Source of the DNA: JACKIP01 sp963710165
GTDB taxonomy: Bacteria > Pseudomonadota > Alphaproteobacteria > Micavibrionales > Micavibrionaceae
Direction of reading: 5' to 3'
DNA: 64,000 nucleotides
Assembly: GCA_963710165.1 (NCBI GenBank)
Contig: CAVPYZ010000003.1
Coordinates: 1-64,000, forward strand
Each line of letters starts with the position of its first letter. Within the stretch, counting starts at the first letter, position 1. Both the position numbers and the translations under genes were made by a program. Under the pieces are notes generated by a model. The model saw nothing but the letters and a program-made list of their open reading frames with translations, was not told the origin of the DNA and made no database searches. Below are positions 56,016-64,000 of this stretch, piece after piece.

Positions 56016-56032
56016 AGGCTATACAGATTTAA

Positions 56033-58924
56033 ATGAATAGAACAAATGCGCAATCAGGCCATGTGTCAGGGCAATTATTTAGGTATACTTTGTTACCTGG
56101 CTTGCTGCCGCGTACGTTAAATTTATTTACATCTGGTTTCAGTACACTTGCATTTTACATCGCGAATATTTTTGGTGCAGTCAAAATATTTCCAACTAAT
56201 CATCCTTATCTACGTAAAGAAAATTATCAAAACTTTGGATTGATAAGTGTTTTGGCAGAAGGTAGTCGTTCTATCACCTGGGACAGAAAGCATATAGATC
56301 AAATTGCGGCTTTTCTTATCATTATGACAGCATTCATTGTGTTTTTAATGCAGTTCCTAATTCTGGGATCATCTGTTCTTATGGGATCTGCTTTTGCCGG
56401 AGCCAATGATTTAATTCTGGATTTGGAATCAGCAAATAGTTTTGAATTTTTCTTTGTCCCTTCGAACGTTGAGCAAGATTACGCTTTAAGAGCGCTAGAT
56501 CTTATCTTTGGACTGCAAAATTTAGCGGGTACATCCGGATATTTTGAGAGCTGTATTGGTACAGCTGTTATCTGTGAGGATTTTAACGGAAATAACCTCG
56601 CTAATACATATAATTTTCCAACACCAATGCATGCGGGCTTTCACAGTCTTATACATTTTTACAATTATGCCATTATCGGTCTTGGCTTTGTCATTCTTTT
56701 TTATTATCTAGTGACCATGGCCGCAGAAACAACGATTAACGGCACTTTTTGGGGACAAAGAGGGAATAAAACGTGGATACCAGTACGCGTTATTTTCTTT
56801 TTGGCGCTCATTATGCCGTTTTATCAAGGGTTCAACTTGGCACAAGTTGTTACTCTAAATGCGGCTTATTTCGGCACAGGTATGGCAAGTAATGCCTGGA
56901 GAGAAGTAACGGACGTTGTTGGTGATGAGTTAGCAGGGCAACAACAAGATTTAATAGCACCGCCAAGCCGAAATAATTTTCCAAGTAGTGTCGGTATGGT
57001 CAGATATATGAGCATGGTTCAAACATGTAACTATGCAGAAGAGCTTATAAACGGACGCATCATAGATGCATTTATCGTTAAAAATCGATCAGATGGTGCC
57101 CTAGATAATTGTCGTATGTTGGATGTCACATCATACGGCGATGCTTTAACATTTTCTAATAATGAAAATGTTCGAATTAGATTTGGACAAAGAGTGCCTT
57201 ACACACCTGTCACGGCACCCTCGCCCGCAGAAATTGGAGATTTTGTTCCATGCACTGAGACTAATCCGGGACCTTACGCGAATATGCCAGAAAAATATGG
57301 TTCTGAACCTGGTTATGTGGTCCCGTATTGTGGTGAAATTGTTATAAGTAATTCAGGAATAGGAACCATAGGCTTTGATATTGCAGAAGGCAACTATGAT
57401 ACTCTTATTAATGATCTGTGGTTAGATACAGATATTGAAAATGTAGGCCGAGAGTTTACCGAGTCAGCTATAAATGATGTAACTACTTATAGCCCTGATT
57501 TTAATATTATACGAGATATTATTCGGGCAAGCGATGCACAAATTGAAACAAATATCATAGCTGCTGTTGATGATGCCTTGATGGCAACACCATCTGAATT
57601 TGATTTAAATGCGTCTTTGGGTGATTGTGGTTGGATGTGTGCGGCGTTATATTACAATCGTATTGCTGAAGCAAATGGTGTTATACAAAGCTCTATTTAT
57701 AATACACCCGATATTCGTCTTTGGCCTGCAACATCCGAAGAAGTTTTAGACTCAAGAGCATTAACCGATAGATCCAGTGATATTTGCGATAAATTTAACC
57801 CAAGCTTGCCTGGCGAACAAACTGTCGATTTTGCACAAATAAGTAATAAGCAAGTTGCTGATATTATCAGTACTACATACGAATACTTTTGTACTAACGA
57901 GCTTTTGAATACAGGTTTAATAGATGGCGCGGATGATGATGCTTTCAGACCTAGTATGTCACAATTTGGTGGAAATACGGCGGTAGATACAATTACGATG
58001 ATTTTTGGGCTGAACGGCTTGTTTGACATGCGTGAGAACACGAACCTTCACCCTCTTGCACAACTGAGTATTCTTGGTAAAGGTATGGTTGAATCAACGA
58101 TCATGGCCTTTGGCGGCGCAGCTTTAGGAACATCTATTGGTATGTTGCCTTTAGAAAATATATTAGGCGAAAATGCAGGAAGTATTGCCGGAAGTTTGAG
58201 CGGCGTTGCAACTTCTTTGGGAATGATCGGTCTTACCATCGGGTTTGCGCTGTATTATGTGCTTCCATATTTACCCTTTATCTATTTTATGTTTGCAGCA
58301 GCCAATTGGTTCAAAGCGATTTTTGAAGCAATGGTTGGCCTCCCTCTATGGGCGCTTGCGCATTTAAGATTAGATGGAGAAGGTATTATAGGGGAGGCTG
58401 CGGCAGATGGATATTGGCTTATACTTGAAATATTTTTAAGGCCATTCCTGATCCTTGTTGGATTATTGGCCAGTATTTCTATCTTTATGGCAATGGTAAA
58501 AGTGTTAAATGACATGTTTGACATTGTTGTTGCCAATGTTGGCGGCTTTAATGCCAATGACGCAGTAACAGAGGCCTTTGGTGGTACGCCGACAATGGAC
58601 GACCCCTTCAGTCTTGAATTTTATAGAAACCCGATTGACCAGTTTTTCTATACAGTTATCTATGCAGTCATTGTTTATATGATGGCGCTATCCTCTTTCA
58701 AAATGATTGACTATATACCGAATGCAATTTTGCGTTGGGCGGGTCTATCCATTAAAACATTCGGAGATTTCCAGCAAGATCACGCATCAGAACTTATGGG
58801 CCTAGTTGGTAAGGGTATTACAGCAAGTGCCATTCTAGGTGGTGGAGCATTGGGTAAATTAGATAAGAGTGGATCAATAGGAGGGGCAGCTGGCGTAGCT
58901 GGTAAAGGACCTGATGAAACCTAG
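56033..58924 (+). CDS. DotA/TraY-family protein, copy 3 of 3, most divergent
   Basis: 963 residues, intact. Conserved landmarks: LLPGLLPRTLNLFTSGFSTL, IFPTNHPYLRKE, RKHIDQIAAF, then a variant GTFWGQRGNKTWIPVRVIFF in place of PFG.RFN..WAPIRL, LHPLAQLS, FAAANWFKAIFEAMVGLP and LWALAHLRLDGEG, DQFFYTVIYAVIVYMMALSS. Several Cys pairs in the middle domain (ESCIGTAVICED, NCRMLD, YCGEIV, GDCGWMC) suggest disulfides in an extracytoplasmic domain. Starts 17 bases after copy 2; the operon ends at the terminator at 58953. Confidence 0.85.
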   Translation: MNRTNAQSGHVSGQLFRYTLLPGLLPRTLNLFTSGFSTLAFYIANIFGAVKIFPTNHPYLRKENYQNFGLISVLAEGSRSITWDRKHIDQIAAFLIIMTAFIVFLMQFLILGSSVLMGSAFAGANDLILDLESANSFEFFFVPSNVEQDYALRALDLIFGLQNLAGTSGYFESCIGTAVICEDFNGNNLANTYNFPTPMHAGFHSLIHFYNYAIIGLGFVILFYYLVTMAAETTINGTFWGQRGNKTWIPVRVIFFLALIMPFYQGFNLAQVVTLNAAYFGTGMASNAWREVTDVVGDELAGQQQDLIAPPSRNNFPSSVGMVRYMSMVQTCNYAEELINGRIIDAFIVKNRSDGALDNCRMLDVTSYGDALTFSNNENVRIRFGQRVPYTPVTAPSPAEIGDFVPCTETNPGPYANMPEKYGSEPGYVVPYCGEIVISNSGIGTIGFDIAEGNYDTLINDLWLDTDIENVGREFTESAINDVTTYSPDFNIIRDIIRASDAQIETNIIAAVDDALMATPSEFDLNASLGDCGWMCAALYYNRIAEANGVIQSSIYNTPDIRLWPATSEEVLDSRALTDRSSDICDKFNPSLPGEQTVDFAQISNKQVADIISTTYEYFCTNELLNTGLIDGADDDAFRPSMSQFGGNTAVDTITMIFGLNGLFDMRENTNLHPLAQLSILGKGMVESTIMAFGGAALGTSIGMLPLENILGENAGSIAGSLSGVATSLGMIGLTIGFALYYVLPYLPFIYFMFAAANWFKAIFEAMVGLPLWALAHLRLDGEGIIGEAAADGYWLILEIFLRPFLILVGLLASISIFMAMVKVLNDMFDIVVANVGGFNANDAVTEAFGGTPTMDDPFSLEFYRNPIDQFFYTVIYAVIVYMMALSSFKMIDYIPNAILRWAGLSIKTFGDFQQDHASELMGLVGKGITASAILGGGALGKLDKSGSIGGAAGVAGKGPDET

Positions 58925-58952
58925 ATGTCGCGCCATATATACAGAATAAAAA

Positions 58953-58980
58953 AAGAGCGCTTTTAGCGCTCTCTTAATTT
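58953..58980. terminator. Terminator shared by dotA-3 and mlaC
   Basis: AAGAGCGC (58953-58960), loop tttta, GCGCTCTC with nearby T/A runs. The mlaC stop codon (58963-58965) lies in the loop, so the right arm is mlaC coding sequence. Confidence 0.7.
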
Positions 58981-59634
58981 GACCAAAAGGGCTTCTATAT
59001 TTCCACCCCCTCTTTGTATAATAGAACTGAATTCGGATCGTTGTGTCAGTGACATGCTGACCCCTTCAACCAGAACATCGATAATGCGGTACTGACCGTC
59101 TTTATAACGGACGCGCCAATCGAGTCTAACATCTGGTGATCCGTTCGTTGAGATAATACGCGAATTTACAATTGCGTCTCTTTTTCCTTCTGCACGAGCA
59201 CGCTCAACAACAATTTCTTGTCCTTGATATTCTTCAAAACGTTTGGCGTATGTATTAATCACCATTCCTTCGAACAATTTCAGATATTCTTTTTTCTGTT
59301 CATCATTTGCCTGACGCCATTGAATACCAAGCGCAAAACGCCCAATAGTTCTTAAATCAAAGCTGTCTCTGAGAAGATTGGCAAATTCATTTTTACGCTG
59401 TGTCTGATTTAAAGACTCGTCACGTAAAAATGCCAATCCGCGTGCGGAGACATTTTGAATAAAATTTTGTGCGCCCTGAACAACCTCAGCGCTTGTATTA
59501 ACATGTATGATGTTCGATGCCTGATATGGCGAAGACAAATCTTTCACATTTGCCTGTGCCTGTGTCATGGAAGACAACGCAACAAAGGCGCATGTTGTTA
59601 AAAGACCAGCTTTTATTAAATTATATTTTTTCAT
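58963..59634 (-). CDS. mlaC: MlaC-family periplasmic phospholipid carrier
   Basis: Shuttles phospholipid between the outer-membrane MlaA complex and the inner-membrane MlaFEDB transporter. Signal peptide to about SSMTQAQA, then a ~195-residue domain with FANLLRDSFDLRTIGRFALG, WRQANDEQKKEYLKLFEGMV, INTYAKRFEEY, and DVRLDWRVRYKDGQYRIIDV with a final VEGVSMSLTQRSEF. Typical MlaC motifs. No mlaBDEF in the window. Next to mlaA, which lies upstream. Confidence 0.93.
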   Translation of the reverse strand: MKKYNLIKAGLLTTCAFVALSSMTQAQANVKDLSSPYQASNIIHVNTSAEVVQGAQNFIQNVSARGLAFLRDESLNQTQRKNEFANLLRDSFDLRTIGRFALGIQWRQANDEQKKEYLKLFEGMVINTYAKRFEEYQGQEIVVERARAEGKRDAIVNSRIISTNGSPDVRLDWRVRYKDGQYRIIDVLVEGVSMSLTQRSEFSSIIQRGGGNIEALLVKLRER

Positions 59635-59734
59635 AGGTAACCTTATCTATTCTTATAATGTGATATGGTCTTTTCTTGCAAAAAGCAAGCCTTCTTACAA
59701 AATACCAGCATAATCAAATGCTTGAGTATCTGAC

Positions 59735-60499
59735 TTATTCGTCGTCAAAGTCTGGAATATTGACAGATCCCATGCCGGCATTATTGTCATTGATCACCGC
59801 TTTACGATATTGCGTGTAAGAAGAACGCATCACAGCATAATAATCAATCGCGCTTTCTTCCAGCTCATTCAGAACATCAAGATATTCTGCGCGTTGTGAC
59901 AGAAGAGAAACACCCCAACGTGTATATATTAACTCCTCTTGATCAATATTTGTAAGATAGATGTTTAACGGATCAAGGGCCGAGTCGACTATGCGACCAG
60001 TACCATCACGCAAATTGGACGGTCCAAGCAATGGTATCACAAAATACGGGCCTTCACTGAAACCCCATACGGCGAGTGTTTGGCCAAAATCTTCAGGTTC
60101 ATGCTCATATCCAAAATACCCTGCCACATCGAAGATACCTGCAATACCGAGCGTTGTATTCACAACAGCGCGTCCCAAATCGGTAAGTGCCCCTTCAAAA
60201 TCGCCCTGTAATAACTGGTTTCCCGCATTAACAGGGGTGGCAAGGTTTTGCAGAACATTTTTAACACCAACGCGTCCCGGTTCCGGAATAACAATTTCGT
60301 ACCCCTTTGCAATCGGCTCGGCAACGTTTTCATCCAAGACCTGATTAAATGCAAAAACCGCGCGGTTTGATGTTTCAAACGGGTCATAAACCTGTCCGTA
60401 TTTTGTATCATCACTTGATGCACAAGCTGATAGTAATAAACAGCCTGCAACGGCCAGAAGGGAAGGTTTTGCGGAAGGTAAAAAGTTAGTCAGGCCCAT
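59735..60499 (-). CDS. mlaA: MlaA/VacJ-family outer-membrane lipoprotein
   Basis: Removes phospholipid from the outer leaflet of the outer membrane. Lipobox LLSAC with Cys26, then YDPFETSNRAVFAFNQVLDE, PVNAGNQLLQGDFEGALTDLGR, GIFDVAGYFGYE, DFGQTLAVWGFSEGPYFVIPLLGPSN and RDGTGRIVDSALDPLN. 254 residues, normal. Precedes mlaC, likely one operon. Confidence 0.95.
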   Translation of the reverse strand: MGLTNFLPSAKPSLLAVAGCLLLSACASSDDTKYGQVYDPFETSNRAVFAFNQVLDENVAEPIAKGYEIVIPEPGRVGVKNVLQNLATPVNAGNQLLQGDFEGALTDLGRAVVNTTLGIAGIFDVAGYFGYEHEPEDFGQTLAVWGFSEGPYFVIPLLGPSNLRDGTGRIVDSALDPLNIYLTNIDQEELIYTRWGVSLLSQRAEYLDVLNELEESAIDYYAVMRSSYTQYRKAVINDNNAGMGSVNIPDFDDE

Positions 60500-60632
60500 A
60501 GATATTCCATTTTTAATAGCGTGGTGATGTGTAAATAATAATCTTTTATAATAAGATCATATATTTATTACCAGAAAGATAATTTTTGCATAGTAGGCGT
60601 CACATTTTTCTTATAGAGGTATGGTAAAAATG

Positions 60633-61745
60633 TCACCCATCTTCCAATGTTAAGAGGGCGCTAAGTCCCAATAAAAACGTAATAATGGCGGGTGCCCATG
60701 CCGCAAGGGACGGCGAGATTTGTCCTGAACTGCCCAGTGCCTGTAAATAACTGGACAGGAAGAAGATAGAAATGCCGAGTGCAATTCCTGCCAAAATAAG
60801 AATAAAGGTATAGGTGCTGCGGGGTGGCTGAAATGACACAGCCGCGGCGATCAATATCATGGCCATAAACAAAATGGGAAAAGAGAGCAGGTAATGGTAA
60901 TGAATACGTAGTTGCGTGCTGTCAAAACCGGTTGCTTCCAGGGTTTTAATATAGGACGGCATATTCCAGAAAGAAATGGTTTCTGGATTGGCAAAACTGT
61001 CTTCGATATCCTTACGGGTGAGGGAGGTCGCCAGCTTATAAGTTTCACGTCGTTCATTGGCGATTCCCTTTTGTGTGATGTGAACATCTTCAAACAACCA
61101 GTAACCGTCTTGTAACCCTGCACGGGCGGCATCCAAGCGGCTGGTGTGGGAATCTGTTTCATTGAAAGCCAGACCCATCACATTTTGTAATTGCCATGTT
61201 TCGGGATCAATTTTTTCGGCGTGTAAAATGACTTCTCCTGCCTTGGTTTCTTTTTCACGTATCCAGAAGCCGTTTTTAAAGACGGAGATAAGATGACGCT
61301 GACTACCTAGATAGCGCGTTTCATACTGTTCAAAACGGTCAAGCAGCATTGCGCTGAGCGGATTGATAAGGGTGACATGTAATGTACCGCATAAAAAACC
61401 AACAAACAGGATGGGGAGCAAAAATTGCCAAACGGATAATCCGGCGGCGCGTATGACCGCCAGTTCATATTGTTTGGTCAGTGCCCAAAATGTGTACATA
61501 CCGCTGAAGAGTATGGCAAAGGGTAAAATGACCTGTCCGACCTCCGGCAATTTGAACAATCCCATTTGCAACACCACGGAAATCGGCACATCGCCGCTTT
61601 TTCCGGCACGTCTTAATAACTCGATCACGTCTAGCATATAGATAATAGCCAGAAGTGCGCCCAGAAATGCCAGTAATGTATAGAGATAGCGTAATGACAA
61701 ATACTTCGATAGGGTAAAAGACAGCGGATTGATGACATGTTTCAT
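60633..61745 (-). CDS. lptG: LPS export permease LptG
   Basis: Inner-membrane half of the LptB2FG exporter. Six membrane helices with a large periplasmic beta-jellyroll domain (GFWIREKETKAGEVILHAEKI) between helices 3 and 4. YLYTLLAFLGALLAIIYMLD at the N-terminus and ELAVIRAAGLSVWQFLLPIL, a family signature. 370 residues, normal. Overlaps lptF by four bases. Confidence 0.93.
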   Translation of the reverse strand: MKHVINPLSFTLSKYLSLRYLYTLLAFLGALLAIIYMLDVIELLRRAGKSGDVPISVVLQMGLFKLPEVGQVILPFAILFSGMYTFWALTKQYELAVIRAAGLSVWQFLLPILFVGFLCGTLHVTLINPLSAMLLDRFEQYETRYLGSQRHLISVFKNGFWIREKETKAGEVILHAEKIDPETWQLQNVMGLAFNETDSHTSRLDAARAGLQDGYWLFEDVHITQKGIANERRETYKLATSLTRKDIEDSFANPETISFWNMPSYIKTLEATGFDSTQLRIHYHYLLSFPILFMAMILIAAAVSFQPPRSTYTFILILAGIALGISIFFLSSYLQALGSSGQISPSLAAWAPAIITFLLGLSALLTLEDG

Positions 61746-62899
61746 AAGGCTGGCTCCTTCATACGGGGCGTACGTGTACGTGTAAAAAGCATATGACGAC
61801 GCAGGTTTTCACCAAAAGAACTCATCATAAATAAGCCGATCGCAATGGGGACAAAGGCAAAAATATACATACATCCCAGTCCCAGAATTTCGTTTTTGCG
61901 CGCCAGATTAAATCCTGCCAGATAAAGCGACTGGATTAAAAGTAGCGCAATACTGGCGAGGCTGACTTTTTTGATCAGCCCCTGTCTGCCCTGCGGCCCG
62001 AGAAGGAGAATGGGAAAAATGACACATAGAAATGTAATAGTAAGAACGGGGCTGACCAAACGGCGTTGTAATTCAACCCGAAAGGTGGAGAGGTTTTCAA
62101 TATCTTCCGGATCATTCAGGTCGGGTTTCAATAGTTCCCCTGTTGTGCGCTCATTCGCATCGCGCCAACGGTCTTTAACTTGTGCGGAACTGGGCAGATC
62201 AACTTTATATCGCTCAAAATCCAAACGATTTAAAATATTAGTTTGCGGGTTATAATCTTGACGTGAGCCTTCAAAAACCGTGATTTGTATTTTGCCGTCC
62301 TGTGTTGTTGTAATCTGTCCGCTTTTTGCCGTGATTGTAACGGGGTTCGGGTTTTGCTCTCTGGTATCATGAATTATCAGCCCACGCAGCTCGCCGTTCG
62401 CGCCGCGATCACGGATAAAAAAAGTAATGTCATTTCCGAAACGGTTGAACACACCATCCTCAAATAACACATTGGAGAATTCCGTTTTCAGGCTTTGCTG
62501 CATGAATTCTACTTTGCGCATGCTTTGCGGAGTCAGCCATAATGTCATCACCCATAAAAACATCATCAAGCACCCCGCAATAATCAGGGCCGGTTTTGCC
62601 AGGCGCAGAGGGGAAAACCCGCTGGCGCGCATCACGGTCAGTTCCTGATCGCTCATCATGCGGTAATAAATAAACAATGTTCCAATGGCGAGGGATAGCG
62701 GCAGGATAATTTCCAAAAATCGTGGCAGGATAAGCAGTGTTAAAAGCCAAAACGTGGTGCCCGCCGCGCCGGCACGAATGACCAGTTCCAGAAATTTCAG
62801 CGACTGGGTCATAAAAATAATTGCCGCAAGCACCAAAGCGATAAGAATCAGCGCTGTGACAAGGTTGCGTGCAATATAGCCGTTGATCGTTCCGAACAT
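61742..62899 (-). CDS. lptF: LPS export permease LptF
   Basis: Partner of LptG. MFGTINGYIARNLVTALILI at the N-terminus; signature QELTVMRASGFSPLRLAKP; periplasmic domain with NDITFFIRDRGANGELRGL; C-terminal helices ISVLT..CVIFPILLLGPQG region then AGFNLARKNEILG. 385 residues, normal. lptB is not adjacent. Confidence 0.93.
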   Translation of the reverse strand: MFGTINGYIARNLVTALILIALVLAAIIFMTQSLKFLELVIRAGAAGTTFWLLTLLILPRFLEIILPLSLAIGTLFIYYRMMSDQELTVMRASGFSPLRLAKPALIIAGCLMMFLWVMTLWLTPQSMRKVEFMQQSLKTEFSNVLFEDGVFNRFGNDITFFIRDRGANGELRGLIIHDTREQNPNPVTITAKSGQITTTQDGKIQITVFEGSRQDYNPQTNILNRLDFERYKVDLPSSAQVKDRWRDANERTTGELLKPDLNDPEDIENLSTFRVELQRRLVSPVLTITFLCVIFPILLLGPQGRQGLIKKVSLASIALLLIQSLYLAGFNLARKNEILGLGCMYIFAFVPIAIGLFMMSSFGENLRRHMLFTRTRTPRMKEPAL

Positions 62900-63008
62900 C
62901 TTTCACATATAAACTGTATAGAGCAGCAGATCAATGATGCTGATCATGAAGAAATAATTTCGGGTCTGATCTTTACAGGACGTTCAATGTGGGTATATAT
63001 TCCTCATC

Positions 63009-63701
63009 ATGTTTACACACGCAAAATTATGGAACGCGATGGATCAACTCGCGAAAACGAATGGTTACTCGGCATCTGGGCTTGCTAAAAAAGCGGGGCT
63101 GGATCCGACCAGTTTTAATAAAAGCAAGCGTAAGGGCCCAGATGGTAAGCCGCGCTGGCCTTCAACAGAAAGTCTGTCAAAGGTTTTGGCCGCCACGGAC
63201 TCAACGATGAGCGATTTTATTGCGCTAATGGGTGATAAAGCCGCGACCAGCGCAGATACTAAAACCGTCCCGCGCGCATTGGAAGCACCAGCGCCAGTTG
63301 CGCCAACAAATATTGTGCAAAATAACAGGGACCTTCCGTTATTACAGGATGATGTCGCCTCCGATCCGCAAGTCTTTAACGAAAACGGTTATCCGAATAC
63401 CAGCAGCCATTCGGTCTTTTCAATGCCGGAAGGTCAGCCAACCCTTTCAAGCGAAGCCTGGGCGATGGAAATTACCAGTTCTTCTTTCGCGCCCTATTAT
63501 CAAGAAGGCGATATTTTATTAATCGACCCGAATGGCCCTGCCCGCGCGGGTGACCCGTTCCTGATCCGTCGTAAGAGTGAAGATAAATTGGCGATTTATC
63601 GCGGACAAAGCGCCAATCCCGTTATTGGTGAACCACTTGGTCGCATCATGGGTGTTTTTTACAGCTTAACAAGACTGGATGATGAAGAGGAAGCGGCATG
63701 A
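63009..63701 (+). CDS. S24-like helix-turn-helix regulator
   Basis: 230 residues: an N-terminal HTH (LAKTNGYSASGLAKKAGLDP, TSFNKSKRKGPDGKPRWPST as a probable recognition region), a Pro/Ala linker, and a C-terminal LexA/S24-type fold (SEAWAMEITSSSFAPYYQEG, DILLIDPNGPARAGDPFLI, RRKSEDKLAIYRGQ). The catalytic Ser/Lys pair of LexA is unclear: the S in ITSSSF fits the Ser position, and a Lys later (EDKLAIYR) may fit. Widely seen upstream of pyrE in alphaproteobacteria. Stop overlaps the pyrE start (ATGA). Divergent from lptF across 109 bases. Confidence 0.8.
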   Translation: MFTHAKLWNAMDQLAKTNGYSASGLAKKAGLDPTSFNKSKRKGPDGKPRWPSTESLSKVLAATDSTMSDFIALMGDKAATSADTKTVPRALEAPAPVAPTNIVQNNRDLPLLQDDVASDPQVFNENGYPNTSSHSVFSMPEGQPTLSSEAWAMEITSSSFAPYYQEGDILLIDPNGPARAGDPFLIRRKSEDKLAIYRGQSANPVIGEPLGRIMGVFYSLTRLDDEEEAA

Positions 63702-64000
63702 GTTCAATTGCAAAAGATACAGCAAAAATCTTACTGGATACAAAATCGGTTCTGTTTAATTCGAAAGAACCGTTTGTTTTTACATCCGGGCGCGTATCCC
63801 CCGTTTATGTCGATATTCGCAGATTAATTGCTTTCCCGAAGGAGCGCGCCGTTTTGATGAATCACGGTGTGTCGCTATTAGAAAAAAATGTCGGGGCAGA
63901 TAATATCGATTATTTAGCAGGCGGTGAGACAGCAGGCATTCCCTATGCCGCGTTTCTGGCAGAGCGTATGAATAAAGCCATGCTTTACGTTCGAAAAAAA
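63698..64000 (+). CDS. pyrE: Orotate phosphoribosyltransferase, truncated by the window end
   Basis: Makes OMP from orotate and PRPP. The ATG at 63698 overlaps the regulator's stop. N-terminal LLDTKSVLFNSKEPFVFTSG and SPVYVDIRRL, then YLAGGETAGIPYAAFLAER and LYVRKK, the beginning of the PRPP site region. Only 101 residues are inside the window. With pyrC and pyrF, completes much of the late pyrimidine pathway here. Confidence 0.93.
   Translation, partial: MSSIAKDTAKILLDTKSVLFNSKEPFVFTSGRVSPVYVDIRRLIAFPKERAVLMNHGVSLLEKNVGADNIDYLAGGETAGIPYAAFLAERMNKAMLYVRKK

Noticed and set aside
12300..64000. CRISPR arrays or cas genes
   Set aside because: No regularly spaced repeats or Cas-like proteins were seen anywhere in the window.

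Overview
The window reads as a chromosome segment of a free-living, Gram-negative alphaproteobacterium with moderate-to-low GC. The gene neighbourhoods are alphaproteobacterial: DUF3576 lipoprotein-leuS-lptE, aroE-coaE, aroA-cmk-rpsA-ihfB-lapA-pyrF-trpF-trpB, infA-HAD-maf-RNase E/G, and S24 regulator-pyrE. Biosynthetic genes for aromatic amino acids, histidine, pyrimidines and purines argue against an obligate intracellular parasite. Parts of a Dot/Icm-type (type IVB) secretion or conjugation machine are also present: a DotL/IcmO coupling ATPase near the left edge and three tandem DotA/TraY-family membrane proteins near 50-59 kb. A Micavibrio-like or related lineage is a guess; the sequence alone does not settle it.

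Region 1-12.3 kb: aspS, an unrecognised membrane protein, dotL, argS, an exported protein, grpE, rph, chaB, lptE, leuS and a DUF4919-like exported protein. Nearly every long gene here is broken by one or more single-base indels, often in homopolymers, although aspS, argS and leuS should be essential. Most likely this is local low sequence accuracy rather than decay. Beyond 12.3 kb genes are intact, with one exception at 50713 in the first dotA-like gene. I give each broken gene as one CDS and state where the frame changes.

Region 12.3-22 kb: two lipoproteins and a small protein, a major porin, a SnoaL-like exported protein, a PLP-binding protein, a CheY-like regulator with a partner protein, infA, HAD, maf, an RNase E/G homologue, an MscS channel and tRNA-Phe. 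A decayed integrase start and an AT-rich orphan gene follow the tRNA, as in the remains of an island. Region 22.8-33.5 kb: an Ntn-type amidase, YidB-like protein, purN, coaE, aroE, two AT-rich unknowns, dihydroorotase, hisI, a GGDEF-EAL protein and aroA. Region 33.5-37 kb: an acetyltransferase and a metal-handling cluster (MerT-like, MerP-like, beta-barrel, Cys-rich protein) lie between aroA and cmk. Region 37-48.7 kb: rpsA, ihfB, lapA, pyrF, trpF, trpB (no adjacent trpA), a YdcF-like protein, purU, ahcY, a nitroreductase, unknowns and holA.

Region 48.8-64 kb: a polytopic membrane protein, a [2Fe-2S] ferredoxin and three consecutive DotA-like genes of about 950-1030 residues. These converge on the outer-membrane lipid asymmetry genes mlaC and mlaA, then lptG and lptF, and finally a divergent S24-type regulator overlapping pyrE, which runs off the right edge.

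The most unusual items are the tandem triplication of dotA far from dotL, the insertion of a DUF4919-like gene at the leuS start codon bounded by a perfect 20-bp repeat, palindromic dispersed repeats (one supplying the lptE start codon), and the decayed integrase beside tRNA-Phe.
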